Shown here: in pieces, positions 24,022-34,253 of the stretch
How positions within the stretch are numbered: position 1 is the first letter of the stretch
Layout of the letters: every line of letters starts with the position of its first letter
NCBI RefSeq assembly: GCF_000154445.1
Contig: NZ_DS499564.1
Direction: 5' to 3' (one strand)
Length of the DNA stretch: 64,000 nucleotides
From: Intestinibacter bartlettii
GTDB lineage: Bacteria > Bacillota > Clostridia > Peptostreptococcales > Peptostreptococcaceae
Translations under genes and position numbers: made by a program
Notes under the pieces: model-generated
Databases searched by the model: none
The model's input: only the letters and a program-made list of their open reading frames with translations
Told to the model about the DNA's origin: nothing

Positions 24022-27000
24022 TTATTGTTCGTTATTTATCATAAACATATATTGTGCTGTACAATTATTAGCTCTGTCTTGGTATGTTAGCATTACTGTA
24101 TAGAAGCATGCAGCAAGACCTTCTGTGTCGATTGTTACTAGTCCGTTTTCATCAACACATTCTCCCACGTTTAATTGTTTTACTTCTTGTGTTTTGTTGT
24201 TTTTTAGTGTTATTAATGTTGGAGCTAATTTTTTACCTTCTCTGTTTATAAAGTCAAAGTTAATTGTCGCTTTATTATTTTGTGGACGAATGTTAGTCGA
24301 CATTAATCCACCTATAGGATTTGCTTTTAAATCTGTTAATTTTTTAAGATTTTTTAGCGGTGATAAATCTCTAATTTCATTGTATTGTATGTTTAATGAT
24401 TGTAAGTTTATCGCATATTGTAATCCTTCTAAGCTTTCAACTTGTGACAGATTAAGTGAAACAAGCTTTCTCATGTCACCTACTGTTATTTGTCCAGATA
24501 AGTTAAGTTGTTTTTGTATTGCTTTTCTTAAGTATTCATCTTGTATTTTCACTACTTGGTTTAAGTTAGCTTCTACTAATGAATTCATTGCATTTCTTAA
24601 CTGTTCTACTGCTTTATCTACAGTTTCTTGGTTTTCTGAAGTCATAGCTTCTTCCCCTGTTTGTATTGCATTTTCTAATGCTTCTATGCTTTCTTCAGTA
24701 TAATTGTTTAAGTCTAATTCTTTAGCCTCTTCTAGAAGTTTTTCTAGTTCTGCTGTATTAAACTCTGGTACATTTCTAAATTTAGCGTCTGCCCAGTCAG
24801 CGTGGTCCCAGTTGTTTCCGTTAGTTGCTTGGTCTGCTACTAATTTAATTTGTTTAGACCCTCTAACATCTACTACTAGACGTTTTTTAGGTGTGTCAGC
24901 CTTCATTATTCCTGTTTCTGCTTTTAATACTCCATCAACATATATTTTGAAGTTAACACTTGCTACACTTTCTCCTGCTACATACCTATCAAGTCCAACC
25001 CAAGTATCGAATATATCATAATCTGCTGAGTCATAAACTATTTCTGACTGTGCATGAGTTCCTATACCTTTTTCGTATGCTTGGTATGAACCATCTTCAT
25101 TTCTTATTTGTATTGTTTCTCTTCTTACTGATATATCCTTTCCGATTGCACCTGAACCTATTGTTGCAGATTTCCATGATAAATCAGATATGTAAGTTTC
25201 TTCGCCTGTTATTGCTACTTTTCTTGTGAATTTTGTTGTAAATCCATCGTTGTCTGTTACTGAGTAAACAACTTCAAATACACCCGCTTTTCCTTGTGTA
25301 TAATCTGTTTCTATTTGAATGCATGAAGTTATATCTCCATCTTCAAAGTCTGTAGCAGTTATACCTTGAAGTAAGTCTACTTTTTCTTTTACATCAAATA
25401 CTACTACATCATCACCTTTTATTACTGGTTTTGAGTTATATTGATAAACCTTTGTATCAGCCCAAGATGCAAAGTCACCAACTAGGTTTCCGTCTACATC
25501 ATCTGCAACTAATACAAGTTTTTTAACTCCTGTAACATCTAAGTTTACGAATTCTGCTGGAGTATTTTTTCTTATTACATCAGAAGTGTAAACTTCTTTT
25601 CCATCAGCAAGTATTCTAAATCTTATTGTTGTACTGTCCATATCGTAGTTTTTATCAGTTCCTAAATATGTTGTGAAATAGTTGTAATTTCCATCTAAAT
25701 TGTATACTATTTCAGCATTTGTTGCTGCTCCGATACCTTTGTCAAATGTTTTAACTTTTCCATCTACATTAAGTTTGATTTTGTCAGATGAACCAACTGC
25801 TGTATCTTTAGTAACAGTTCTCCATCCAGTTTTAGCAGATTCCCAGTTCATATCTGATAAATATGTACTTTTGCTGTAAACTACTATTGTTCTTTGTTTT
25901 GTTGTAATATTTGAATCTTTATCAGTTATTGTATATGTTACTGTGTAAGTTCCAACTTTATTTGGGTTAAATCCACCATTATCTACTACTACTTTGTTAG
26001 TTATGTCGCCATCTTCTTTGTCGTCAGCAACTACACCATCCATTAAATTGAATTCTGAGTTTTTCTTAACCATTGTAAATTCTTCAAATTTTAAAGTTGG
26101 GAATTTATCTCTTATTAATTTTTCTGCTTTGTCTAATTCAACTTTGAATAATTCATATGCTTTGTGATCTTTAACTTCTTCTCTTAAAGTATCTAATTTT
26201 TCTAAAGTGTTGTAGCTATCTGCTACTTCTGTTTTGTCGTCATTTTTGAATAAACCAGCCATTTTGTCGCTTAATTTATCTTCTTTGTAAAATGCTACTT
26301 CACTGAAACTTGCCCAGTCTCCGCTTGCTTGTACAAATTTAAACTTAACTCTTCTTGCTTTTACTTTGCTAACATTAAATTCGACAACGTCGCTTATTGC
26401 CCCAGAGTACGAACCTTGTCCCGCTAAGTAGAAGTCATCTCCTGATTCGCTTTCTGATACATATATTTCAAATTGTGTTGCAAAACCTTTGAAGTTTCCG
26501 TCACGTCTTGATGCATATGCTATTTTGCTTATTTCTTGAACTTCACCTAAGTCAAATGTTACTTCATTTTTAAATGAGTTATTGTTTGGAGAATCTGTCT
26601 CCCAGTGAGTATTTATTTTACCATCTATTGCATTAGTTATTACACTACTTTGATAATTGCCTGCATTATTTTTTACAGATTTTATAGGCAATTTAAATTC
26701 TTTGTTGTATTCTTCTAAATTTGCAAATTGTCCATGTTTAGATTTTTTAACTTTGTAATCTTCACACACTGTAACATTTATTTTCTTAGTTGTTTCGTTG
26801 CCATCTTTGTCAGCAACTTTATATACAACTTCATATTTTCCTATTTTATCTTTTACAAAAGTATTTGATTCTACTTGAATTTGAGCTGTTAAATCTCCAT
26901 CTTCTTGGTCATGTGCTTTAACACCTTCTCTTACATCAAAGTCTTGCCCAAGTTTTATATATTTGTCTTCTGCATTGATTTTAGGCTTAGCATTATTTGT

Positions 27001-30000
27001 AGTTAATTTTGGATTAACTATTATACAGTGGTCTGCTGTATTTCCATTTTCAGCATCAGAAACTTCAATTACAAGTTTTTTAACTCCTGATACAGGAACA
27101 TTTACATAAACCATGTTGTCATAGTATCCTAAAACATTTGTAGATGTTAAAGTTTTACCGTCTGCTATTATTTTAAATTTGACACTTGAATTATTATTTG
27201 GGTCAATTGCTGATGGGTCAACCCCAAGTAATGCTTCAAATCTGTCGTATTGTTTGTCTGATAAATCGTAAGTTATTTTACCATTTGCATGTATTCCAAA
27301 ACCTTTTTCAAACCTTTCAGTTTGTCCATTTACTCGACCTTGTATGTTAGAGTTTCTTCTTGGAGTACCCCATACAGTTGTTGCTGATTCCCATTTAAAA
27401 TCTGATAAATAGTCATAGTCACTTACTACTTCTACTTTCATTCTTCTTTTAACAGTTGAACCATCTTTTTCAAGTATGTAATTTACTTCATAATTTCCAT
27501 GTTTAGATGTATTTACATTACTATCTATTTTTAATTCACTTGATATATTTTCTCCAGAATTAGTAAATGCTTTTGCATATTTTTTAGCATCAAATTCTTC
27601 GTTTAATTTTAATGTTACTTTTTCTTGTTGGATACTTATACTTGGTCTTAGTGAATTTATTTCAACTTTGTCACCTGTATCTAAATTAATAGCATATGGT
27701 ACAACCTCGTATTGTATCTCTTCGTCTGTATTTGTTGCTTTTGTATCTGTGTAGCTTGATGATGTTGTAAATGCTATTACTTTACCATTTTTTATTATTT
27801 CATAACCTAATAAATCATCTCTCTTATCTTGTGGCATATTCATGCTCAGTCTTATTCCGCTACTTGATTTTGATAAAGAAACGTCTAATCCTGTGTCTTT
27901 ATCTTCAAATCCATTTCCTTCATAAGTTAAGGCTCTTGAATCAAGATACCAAGTTTTTTGACCATCTGGATATTTTTCAAGCTCTTTTTTGCAACTCTCT
28001 GATAAGTTAAATCCATATTTTTCAAAATGTTTTGTTAAGTTCATATTTAAAACTTCTGATGCATATTTTGCGAATGTATCTCTCTTAGCTTGTTCATTGC
28101 TAACGCTTGGTTTTCTTTTTCTATAAAGTTTTTCAACTTCTGCCCAATATGTATTGTCCTTTAAGTGTAATTGCCAGAACATACCTAGTCTTTGGCTGTA
28201 GTCAAGATTATCAAAATTTGTTGATGCATCGTCTGGTGCCAATGAAGTTTGTATTTGGCTATATGGGACTCTGTCTCCTGCACCATTGTTGATATATGCA
28301 TTGTTGGCAAACATATTGTTTGTTATTTCGCCCCATTCTCTTTCTGATATATCCATTTGATGTCCAACTTCATGAACCATTCCCCAAAGTATACTATTTA
28401 TACTATCTTTGTCAGTTCTAAGTGCTATCTCTTGAATACCTCTTTGTATCCCTACGTGACCATATGCAGCATATGCAGCTCCATAAGGTTGCATAAGTCT
28501 TATTGTTGTTCTAACATTTGTTGAGTCGTTAGTTGGATCAGATGGGTCGTCCTTTAATCCTGCAAAGTCAAATGCTTCTTGGATTTTATCGTTCCAAACT
28601 TGTATACTTTCCCCAACATCAACGCCCTCTTTTACATATACTTGATATGCTGCTTTTGCTGTTCCTGTATATAAAAGTCTTTTTGTATTAAATTCAAATA
28701 TATCAACTGTTGTATCTGGATTTTTATCTAATTTTTCTTTATATGCTTTTAATTTTTCTAAAAATGCGTCTTTATCATCGCCTTCATTATATAGTGGGAA
28801 TTCTTCTCCACCATCTATACGCACTACTGGAGCTTTTCCTTGCTCATCAGCTGTGTATCTGTTCATTAAATAAACAGCCCCACCTTTTACAGATTTTTGG
28901 CTCCATGAATCACTATAAATTTCAGGAACTGTTATAACATTTAGACCTTTTTTAAGCTGATACTCTTTTTGCCAATGAGAAAAATGTCCCTCTTGTTGAG
29001 TAAATACTATTTGTGGAAGTTTTGTATTACTATCTGCTTCTACAAAAATTTTAAATACTTGTCCTGGTCTTGCTACTATACCTGTTGATTGTAAATCCGT
29101 CCCAAGACGCGACATTCTAAGAACATTTCTAGATTTTGAGTGAGTATGTCCATTTTGTGTAAGTGTAAATGTTCTATCAGTAAAATCTTTCTCTTCTTTT
29201 AACAATTCTTTTGCTTCATTTAAAATGTCCACAAATTGGTGTTTTAATGGATGTTTATTAACCTTTTCCTCTAAAGCATCTATTGCTTCTTGGCTGTTAT
29301 ATTCATCTTTTAATTTTACCATTGTTCCATCTGTAAAAAGATTATTTATAGTTTCTTTTACGTCGTCATGTTTGTATAGCCAGAAAACTGAACAAGCGGC
29401 TTGATTTAAGTTTCCTTTTTTAAATACAAATTTTAATCTTTTTAATTTAGTAGGTGTAAAGTTGATTTCTTTAATATCGTGGTTTGCTGGTTGCTCACCT
29501 GTCGCTATTAACCTAAAATCATCTCCTTCATCAGTATTTGATGCATAGATTTCAAATTGCTCTGCATATCCTTTTTGCCAATGCGGAGTTCCACCGTAAA
29601 TCATAGTGTCTATTTTTGTAGACTCTTTTAGTGTTACAACTATCTCATTTTTAAAAGTATCACTATTAAGTTTACTACTTGCCCAATAAGTTTCTACCTC
29701 GTCGTCAAACGCTTTCATAAGATTTTGAGTTGTAGATCCATCATTGCTCTTAACGCTTGCAATCTCTGAATTATCGACTTTAAACACCTTGTTATAAGCC
29801 TCTTCAAATTTGCCATTCGTTTTTTCAAACTTTTTAATTTCTGCTTCTAAACTGTTTGCGTTGTTTTTTGATTCTTTGGTAGCGTCATCTCCATTTGCGC
29901 TAGATGATTGATGTGCTTGAATAATTTTGTTTGATATGCTGCTAGTTACTTCATCTTTGTTACTTAATTCATATGCTAAAACACTTGTTGTGCTAGCTGA

Positions 30001-30057
30001 AAAGTTAGTGACCATCGCCACAAGAGTTATGGTAGCTGCGATTTTTGTTTTGTTCAT
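24022..30057 (-). CDS. Secreted giant M60-family metallopeptidase (2,011 residues)
   Basis: Start ATG 30057 lies six bases after AGGAGGAG and begins a signal peptide (MNKTKIAATITLVAMVTNFS, end near VLA). Order of modules: F5/8 type C (discoidin) domain about 90-245; M60 peptidase about 305-700 with HEVGHQMD near 560 and WGE behind it; Ig-like; NPCBM near 880; Ig-like; second discoidin about 1107-1265; Ig-like; NPCBM near 1400; Ig-like; NPCBM near 1620; FIVAR about 1770-1835; LRR about 1850-1930; C-terminal beta domain. The added discoidin and NPCBM modules between the catalytic and C-terminal parts distinguish it from its neighbour. Probably extracellular mucin or glycoprotein degradation. 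Has a strong promoter. Confidence 0.92.
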   Translation of the reverse strand: MNKTKIAATITLVAMVTNFSASTTSVLAYELSNKDEVTSSISNKIIQAHQSSSANGDDATKESKNNANSLEAEIKKFEKTNGKFEEAYNKVFKVDNSEIASVKSNDGSTTQNLMKAFDDEVETYWASSKLNSDTFKNEIVVTLKESTKIDTMIYGGTPHWQKGYAEQFEIYASNTDEGDDFRLIATGEQPANHDIKEINFTPTKLKRLKFVFKKGNLNQAACSVFWLYKHDDVKETINNLFTDGTMVKLKDEYNSQEAIDALEEKVNKHPLKHQFVDILNEAKELLKEEKDFTDRTFTLTQNGHTHSKSRNVLRMSRLGTDLQSTGIVARPGQVFKIFVEADSNTKLPQIVFTQQEGHFSHWQKEYQLKKGLNVITVPEIYSDSWSQKSVKGGAVYLMNRYTADEQGKAPVVRIDGGEEFPLYNEGDDKDAFLEKLKAYKEKLDKNPDTTVDIFEFNTKRLLYTGTAKAAYQVYVKEGVDVGESIQVWNDKIQEAFDFAGLKDDPSDPTNDSTNVRTTIRLMQPYGAAYAAYGHVGIQRGIQEIALRTDKDSINSILWGMVHEVGHQMDISEREWGEITNNMFANNAYINNGAGDRVPYSQIQTSLAPDDASTNFDNLDYSQRLGMFWQLHLKDNTYWAEVEKLYRKRKPSVSNEQAKRDTFAKYASEVLNMNLTKHFEKYGFNLSESCKKELEKYPDGQKTWYLDSRALTYEGNGFEDKDTGLDVSLSKSSSGIRLSMNMPQDKRDDLLGYEIIKNGKVIAFTTSSSYTDTKATNTDEEIQYEVVPYAINLDTGDKVEINSLRPSISIQQEKVTLKLNEEFDAKKYAKAFTNSGENISSELKIDSNVNTSKHGNYEVNYILEKDGSTVKRRMKVEVVSDYDYLSDFKWESATTVWGTPRRNSNIQGRVNGQTERFEKGFGIHANGKITYDLSDKQYDRFEALLGVDPSAIDPNNNSSVKFKIIADGKTLTSTNVLGYYDNMVYVNVPVSGVKKLVIEVSDAENGNTADHCIIVNPKLTTNNAKPKINAEDKYIKLGQDFDVREGVKAHDQEDGDLTAQIQVESNTFVKDKIGKYEVVYKVADKDGNETTKKINVTVCEDYKVKKSKHGQFANLEEYNKEFKLPIKSVKNNAGNYQSSVITNAIDGKINTHWETDSPNNNSFKNEVTFDLGEVQEISKIAYASRRDGNFKGFATQFEIYVSESESGDDFYLAGQGSYSGAISDVVEFNVSKVKARRVKFKFVQASGDWASFSEVAFYKEDKLSDKMAGLFKNDDKTEVADSYNTLEKLDTLREEVKDHKAYELFKVELDKAEKLIRDKFPTLKFEEFTMVKKNSEFNLMDGVVADDKEDGDITNKVVVDNGGFNPNKVGTYTVTYTITDKDSNITTKQRTIVVYSKSTYLSDMNWESAKTGWRTVTKDTAVGSSDKIKLNVDGKVKTFDKGIGAATNAEIVYNLDGNYNYFTTYLGTDKNYDMDSTTIRFRILADGKEVYTSDVIRKNTPAEFVNLDVTGVKKLVLVADDVDGNLVGDFASWADTKVYQYNSKPVIKGDDVVVFDVKEKVDLLQGITATDFEDGDITSCIQIETDYTQGKAGVFEVVYSVTDNDGFTTKFTRKVAITGEETYISDLSWKSATIGSGAIGKDISVRRETIQIRNEDGSYQAYEKGIGTHAQSEIVYDSADYDIFDTWVGLDRYVAGESVASVNFKIYVDGVLKAETGIMKADTPKKRLVVDVRGSKQIKLVADQATNGNNWDHADWADAKFRNVPEFNTAELEKLLEEAKELDLNNYTEESIEALENAIQTGEEAMTSENQETVDKAVEQLRNAMNSLVEANLNQVVKIQDEYLRKAIQKQLNLSGQITVGDMRKLVSLNLSQVESLEGLQYAINLQSLNIQYNEIRDLSPLKNLKKLTDLKANPIGGLMSTNIRPQNNKATINFDFINREGKKLAPTLITLKNNKTQEVKQLNVGECVDENGLVTIDTEGLAACFYTVMLTYQDRANNCTAQYMFMINNEQ

Positions 30058-30178
30058 ATCTCTCCTCCTATTTAGTTTTACCAAAGATGCATTATTTTTT
30101 TAGTTGTATTTTTATTATCAAGATAACAAATAATACTAATAACGCTTTATAATATACCTGTAAATAAGTATAAGTATG

Positions 30179-30207
30179 ATTTTAATATATACAAATTTGC
30201 TTGTCAA
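30179..30207 (-). promoter_or_regulatory. Promoter of the giant M60 gene
   Basis: -35 TTGACA (30,202-30,207), 17-base spacer, -10 TAAAAT (30,179-30,184), about 120 bases upstream of the start codon. The 340-base interval 30,058-30,397 holds this and the divergent promoter of the next gene, and otherwise only AT-rich sequence. Confidence 0.75.
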
Positions 30208-30253
30208 TTAATGGTTTAATTTATTTTTAAAAAATTTTATTTTAATTATAAAT

Positions 30254-30282
30254 TTGTCATTTTTTAACTTGATTAATATAGT
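30254..30282 (+). promoter_or_regulatory. Promoter of the TIM-barrel gene
   Basis: -35 TTGTCA (30,254-30,259), 17-base spacer, -10 TATAGT (30,277-30,282), divergent from the M60 promoter. Confidence 0.6.
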
Positions 30283-30397
30283 ATTCATAAATAAATTTAT
30301 AATTTTAAAAATAAAATCTATAAAAATTGCAACTTCTAATTTATAATAGAAAGGATATAAAATTTTTTAATATTAAATTTTAAGGAGGCTTTCATCC

Positions 30398-31081
30398 ATG
30401 AAACAAAGACCAAAAGCAATTGATGGTATACTTAGAAAATCTTTTTTGCGTGTACCTGAAGTCATTAGGGAATGTAGCGGGATAAATATTTTTGGCAAAA
30501 GAATTAAATCTCTTGTATTTTCTACTGACTTAGCTATTATAAAAAATGTAAATGCAGATGCTGTTATGGCAGTGTATCCATTTACCCCTCAGCCAATAAT
30601 AACACAATCTATTATTATGGCTTCTGATATACCAGTTTTTGCTGGAGTTGGCGGAGGTCTTACCCAAGGAATGCGTGCAGTTTTATTAGGAACTAATGCT
30701 GAATTACAAGGAGCACTTGGTGTTGTCGTAAATGCTCCAACATCAGATGAAGTTGTGAGTTCTCTATCTGAAGCACTAGATATTCCAGTTATAGTTACAA
30801 TTGTAAATGACCAAACAAACATACACGATAGAATTGAAGCAGGTGCAACTATTTTTAACGTTTCTGCCTCTGCTGATACACCTAGAATAGTAGCAAAAAT
30901 TAGAAAAGACTATCCTGATTTCCCAATAATTGCAACAGGTGGTCCAACTGAAGAAAGTATAAGAAAAACAATTGAAGCAGGTGCAAATGCAATAACTTGG
31001 ACACCACCTTCTGTTTCAGAATTATTTAAAGGTGTTATGAATAAATACAGAGATGATATAAATAATGTAGGTCATCATTAA
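30398..31081 (+). CDS. Conserved TIM-barrel protein, often annotated 'hydrolase'
   Basis: 227 residues with a small TIM-barrel pattern: MASDIPVFAGVGGGLTQG, EALDIPVIVTIVND, GATIFNVSASADT and FPIIATGGPTEESIRKTIEAGA. The last segment resembles the phosphate-binding end of NanE/ThiG-like barrels. Clostridial homologs are annotated only as hydrolase; no catalytic residues can be assigned and the substrate is unknown. Start ATG behind a strong TAAGGAGG. It is alone on the plus strand and ends before a bidirectional terminator shared with the kinase cluster. Confidence 0.75.
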   Translation: MKQRPKAIDGILRKSFLRVPEVIRECSGINIFGKRIKSLVFSTDLAIIKNVNADAVMAVYPFTPQPIITQSIIMASDIPVFAGVGGGLTQGMRAVLLGTNAELQGALGVVVNAPTSDEVVSSLSEALDIPVIVTIVNDQTNIHDRIEAGATIFNVSASADTPRIVAKIRKDYPDFPIIATGGPTEESIRKTIEAGANAITWTPPSVSELFKGVMNKYRDDINNVGHH

Positions 31082-31144
31082 TTACAGGTGTTAAATATTA
31101 TGGACTATTACGATTCTAAAAGCATATATAATTTAAATTACATA

Positions 31145-31190
31145 CAAAAAACAGGCTAATCACATACACAAATGTGCGATTAGCCTTTTT
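31145..31190. terminator. Bidirectional terminator closing the signalling cluster
   Basis: AGGCTAATC/GATTAGCCT stem (31,153-31,185), with the loop also partly self-complementary, and T-runs on both strands. Confidence 0.85.
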
Positions 31191-31213
31191 GTATTTTTAA
31201 TAAAAATCTATTT

Positions 31214-33034
31214 TTACGCTTTTACAATACTCCATTTAGTTTTTGAGATGCTTTTATTTTCTGGATAAAAATCAATTTTTACGCCTTCAGTTATAACAAT
31301 TACCTTTCCTGGTGAGAATTCTTTTACTTCTCTATCACCTTTAGTTGCTAACCAATTATGTTCAGATATATTTTTTATTCCTATAACACCCTTATGTTTA
31401 GCATTTTGAATTACTTTTCCAACTATTTTTTCTGGTTTAATATCTTCATATCCAATTATATTATTTGAAATTTCTACCCCCGGAGTTAATGGTAATATTT
31501 CACAATCTGCATTTGCAACACCTGCATATGAATAATCTATTCGAAGCATATATTTTGCTCCTTCAACTGGTTTTTTAGCTGCATCTTTATTTATTTCGAT
31601 TATATTTTGTTTCTCTTCAAAATCTTTATTATCATGATTTTTTGATGGTTTTATATCATCAAATCCTTGTTTTAATCTTTCCTTTGTCTTTTGTAATATA
31701 TTTTCCTTTTTATTTTGTAGTTTTAATTTTTCATCTTGTTGCTTAGTATTTTTAGAGTCTACTATATGTTTAAAGTTAGTAAGCATTTCTATAAATGTTG
31801 TATCTTCAAGTCTTGCTTCATATTCATCTATACCATCTACAAAACTTTGTCTAAATATCATTTTTATATCATCAGAATAAAATCTATTCCAGTATTTTAT
31901 AAGTATAGAATGTATACCATAAACCGGCATATTACTCTTATCTTTATAGCTATAAACAAACACTGGATGTTCGTAAGCTTTTAATTGATCTTCTTTTGTA
32001 TAATAAACCTCATTTAAAGTTTTACTTCCTTCAAATGGATCACTTTTAAATAAAAGTCCAAATACTATATATGCCATTGTATGTTTGTCAGAATTTATAT
32101 TAGGTCTAGATTCTTTTCTAAGTATTTCTGGTGCACAAGTTTTTTCATAATTCACTTCATATGAGTCATCATTTACTAAAACTATTTTTTTACCGTTTAA
32201 AAGTTTGCATTCTTTATTTTGAGTTATTATTATATCTTCTCCTGTTATTCCATTAAAACAGTATCCCATGCTATGTACACTTGCAAATAATTTGCATAAT
32301 TCTATACAAACACCTAGATTTTCACTTATACTGTTGAATTTTGCATTTCCAGAGATATAATTATTTAAAATTACTCCCTTTGTACTTATTAATTCATTAA
32401 AATTCTTTGGTTTTACTATATCAATATCTATATTATTTTCTATATCGACAGCTACTTCTGGGGATATAGGTTCAATAGCTGGTAATATTATTGTATCATC
32501 CTCATATCGTGATTCATTTTCTTCTTTTGTTTCAACATCAGTAGAATCTTCTTTGTTGTCTTCAATTTCTAGTTCTATTTTTTTCTCAACTGGAAACTCT
32601 GCTAAATCCATTGCCCATTCTCTTTGTCGAAGAAGGTTTTCTTTTTTTATAACCTCTTCATTTTTTATAATTTCATCCATTGTCGAATCACTATCTATAT
32701 CCAGTTCTTTATTTTTAACTTCTTCATTTCTAGTTTTATTTAAAAATAACAAGCCATCATCATCGTCTTCTTCAGTAGTATCTTCAAGAATAGTAATACC
32801 TTCTTCATCGTATTTTTGATTCTGCTCTTCCATTTTTAAATCATTGTCATTACTATTATCCACTGGATTTTCATCTATATATTCTATAGTTATTTCGCCA
32901 TCTTTTTCATTTTTATTTTCTTCATTTTTTTCAACTAAATTGTTATCTAAAGTATTCTCAAATATTTTACAATCTTCTAATCCATCAGCTAAATCATTGT
33001 TTTTAACTTCGTGAGTCCATTTTTCATTATCCAT
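31214..33034 (-). CDS. Pseudokinase-like protein with acidic N-terminus and shared C-terminal domain
   Basis: 606 residues. Residues 1-215 are highly acidic and low in complexity. Residues about 215-430 resemble a protein kinase C-lobe: SVHSMGYCFNGITGEDIII at the place of the catalytic loop, LVNDDS at the DFG position and CAPEILRKE as APE motif. The N-lobe glycine loop and lysine are absent and the catalytic loop lacks HRD, so it is probably inactive. The last 100 residues (NAKHKGVIGIKNISEHNW) match the C-terminal domain of the active kinase at 36,445-37,782 (NKKHKGVMGIKNNTQDTW). Start ATG 33034 has GGGAGGTG upstream. Last gene of the cluster; a scaffold or regulator is likely. Confidence 0.75.
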   Translation of the reverse strand: MDNEKWTHEVKNNDLADGLEDCKIFENTLDNNLVEKNEENKNEKDGEITIEYIDENPVDNSNDNDLKMEEQNQKYDEEGITILEDTTEEDDDDGLLFLNKTRNEEVKNKELDIDSDSTMDEIIKNEEVIKKENLLRQREWAMDLAEFPVEKKIELEIEDNKEDSTDVETKEENESRYEDDTIILPAIEPISPEVAVDIENNIDIDIVKPKNFNELISTKGVILNNYISGNAKFNSISENLGVCIELCKLFASVHSMGYCFNGITGEDIIITQNKECKLLNGKKIVLVNDDSYEVNYEKTCAPEILRKESRPNINSDKHTMAYIVFGLLFKSDPFEGSKTLNEVYYTKEDQLKAYEHPVFVYSYKDKSNMPVYGIHSILIKYWNRFYSDDIKMIFRQSFVDGIDEYEARLEDTTFIEMLTNFKHIVDSKNTKQQDEKLKLQNKKENILQKTKERLKQGFDDIKPSKNHDNKDFEEKQNIIEINKDAAKKPVEGAKYMLRIDYSYAGVANADCEILPLTPGVEISNNIIGYEDIKPEKIVGKVIQNAKHKGVIGIKNISEHNWLATKGDREVKEFSPGKVIVITEGVKIDFYPENKSISKTKWSIVKA

Positions 33035-33058
33035 TTTTTCACCTCCCACAAAATTCGA

Positions 33059-33844
33059 TTAGTCCCATCCATCTTCAAGTTCTAATGTTTCTATAAATTC
33101 GTCATCAGATACTGTGTCTTGAACTATTTTTACCATCTCTTTTTGCTTATTTCCCTCTACATCTTCATAATCTAATTCATTTTCTTCATCACTAACTATA
33201 GTCATACTTTTACTTGCTATTTGTGAAGATGTTACTGCTATTGTTTTTATCAATTTTGCAAGTTGAGATGAATTAGCTGCTTTGACTACAAGCTCTTTAT
33301 TTTCTGTAAATTCTTCTAAAACACTTTCATCAAAATAATCCCCTATTCCAAGAGCTATTTTCATTCCGTATTTATACCAATTATTATTTTTTAATTTTTC
33401 TAATCCCTTTTTATAATTATCAGTTGGATATCCATCCGTCATTAAAAATATTACTGGTGCATAACTTAAAGATGGTGATTTTAAAAATTTCTTTCTTGAT
33501 AACATAGATGTCAATTCTTCAAATGCCATACCTAAATCAGTAATTCCATTTGCGCTTAAATCCTTCCAACTGTTATTATCTTCCACAATCATTGGTTCTG
33601 ATGTTATCCATTTGCAACCACTTGAAAATGAAAGTACTGCATATTTTAACTCTGTATTGCAACCACCAACCCCTGCAAGTTGTGGTATTATCTCTCTCAT
33701 TACTCTATTTAAATCATCTATTTTTTTGCCCTTCATGCTCTCTGATGTATCAATTACAAAAAATATAACCATACTTTTTTTCGTAATTGGCTTTGCTTCT
33801 AAAGGGTCATAATCTTCAAATTCAAACTCAAAATCATTTGACAT
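33059..33844 (-). CDS. TerY-like vWA-domain protein, copy 2
   Basis: 261 residues, almost all vWA domain. The metal-ion adhesion site is complete: DTSES near residue 29, the Thr of GITDLG and the Asp of LMTDGYPTD. Length and sequence (FSSGCKWIT, ALGIGDYFDE) fit the TerY group found with tellurium-resistance and TerY-P systems. It is a clear paralog of the vWA protein at 35,575-36,396; both start with a DPLE.KPI.KK segment and end with the acidic EDGWD. It probably binds a phosphoprotein or metal-dependent partner in the cytoplasm. It lies between the pseudokinase and the zinc protein. Confidence 0.88.
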   Translation of the reverse strand: MSNDFEFEFEDYDPLEAKPITKKSMVIFFVIDTSESMKGKKIDDLNRVMREIIPQLAGVGGCNTELKYAVLSFSSGCKWITSEPMIVEDNNSWKDLSANGITDLGMAFEELTSMLSRKKFLKSPSLSYAPVIFLMTDGYPTDNYKKGLEKLKNNNWYKYGMKIALGIGDYFDESVLEEFTENKELVVKAANSSQLAKLIKTIAVTSSQIASKSMTIVSDEENELDYEDVEGNKQKEMVKIVQDTVSDDEFIETLELEDGWD

Positions 33845-33874
33845 ATTACTTTACCTCTCTGATATCAAAATTAT

Positions 33875-34222
33875 CTAAAATCCTCCGCCTTTTACTTCTA
33901 GCTCATTTACAAGTTGTATCTTGCTCTTATTTCCACACCATGCACAAGTTGCAGTATCGCTTCCATCCCAACAAGTTATCTTGCCACATTTTCCACAAGT
34001 AAAAAAGCTTTGTGCTCCACAATGAGGGCATCCTGGATATTCTTCATCAAATATAAAACTTCCCTTTATTGTACTTTCTGATGAAAATTTTTCTTTTTGA
34101 GCAATTCTTTCATCTATTTTAAAGGCCCATGTCATTCTCCAATTTGGTCCTTCTTTTTGTATTCTTGCCCCAAAAGCCTTTCTATTTTTTTGACATTTTA
34201 TCATCATTACTTTTGCTTCCAC
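33875..34222 (-). CDS. Stand-alone TerY-C-like zinc-binding protein
   Basis: 115 residues. The C-terminal half has CPHCG, CGKCG, TCWDG and CAWCG, a pattern of about seven cysteines like the TerY-C metal-binding domain normally fused behind the vWA domain of TerY. Here the vWA (33,059-33,844) and the zinc domain are separate neighbouring genes. The N-terminal half (GARIQKEGPNWRMTWAF) is a short beta-rich region. The start is GTG at 34222 with AGGAGG seven bases upstream. A partner for the vWA proteins is the natural reading; DNA or RNA binding cannot be excluded. Confidence 0.7.
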   Translation of the reverse strand: MEAKVMMIKCQKNRKAFGARIQKEGPNWRMTWAFKIDERIAQKEKFSSESTIKGSFIFDEEYPGCPHCGAQSFFTCGKCGKITCWDGSDTATCAWCGNKSKIQLVNELEVKGGGF

Positions 34223-34253
34223 CGATATTCCTCCTAAGCGAAAATATCAAAAT

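Noticed and set aside
20137..30057. One giant M60 gene broken by a frameshift
   Set aside because: Each gene has its own signal peptide, catalytic motif, ribosome binding site and C-terminal LRR domain, and a terminator lies between them.
31100..31159. 19-codon plus-strand frame after the TIM-barrel gene
   Set aside because: Too short, runs into the terminator hairpin, no similarity recognised; the weak AGGTG upstream is not enough.
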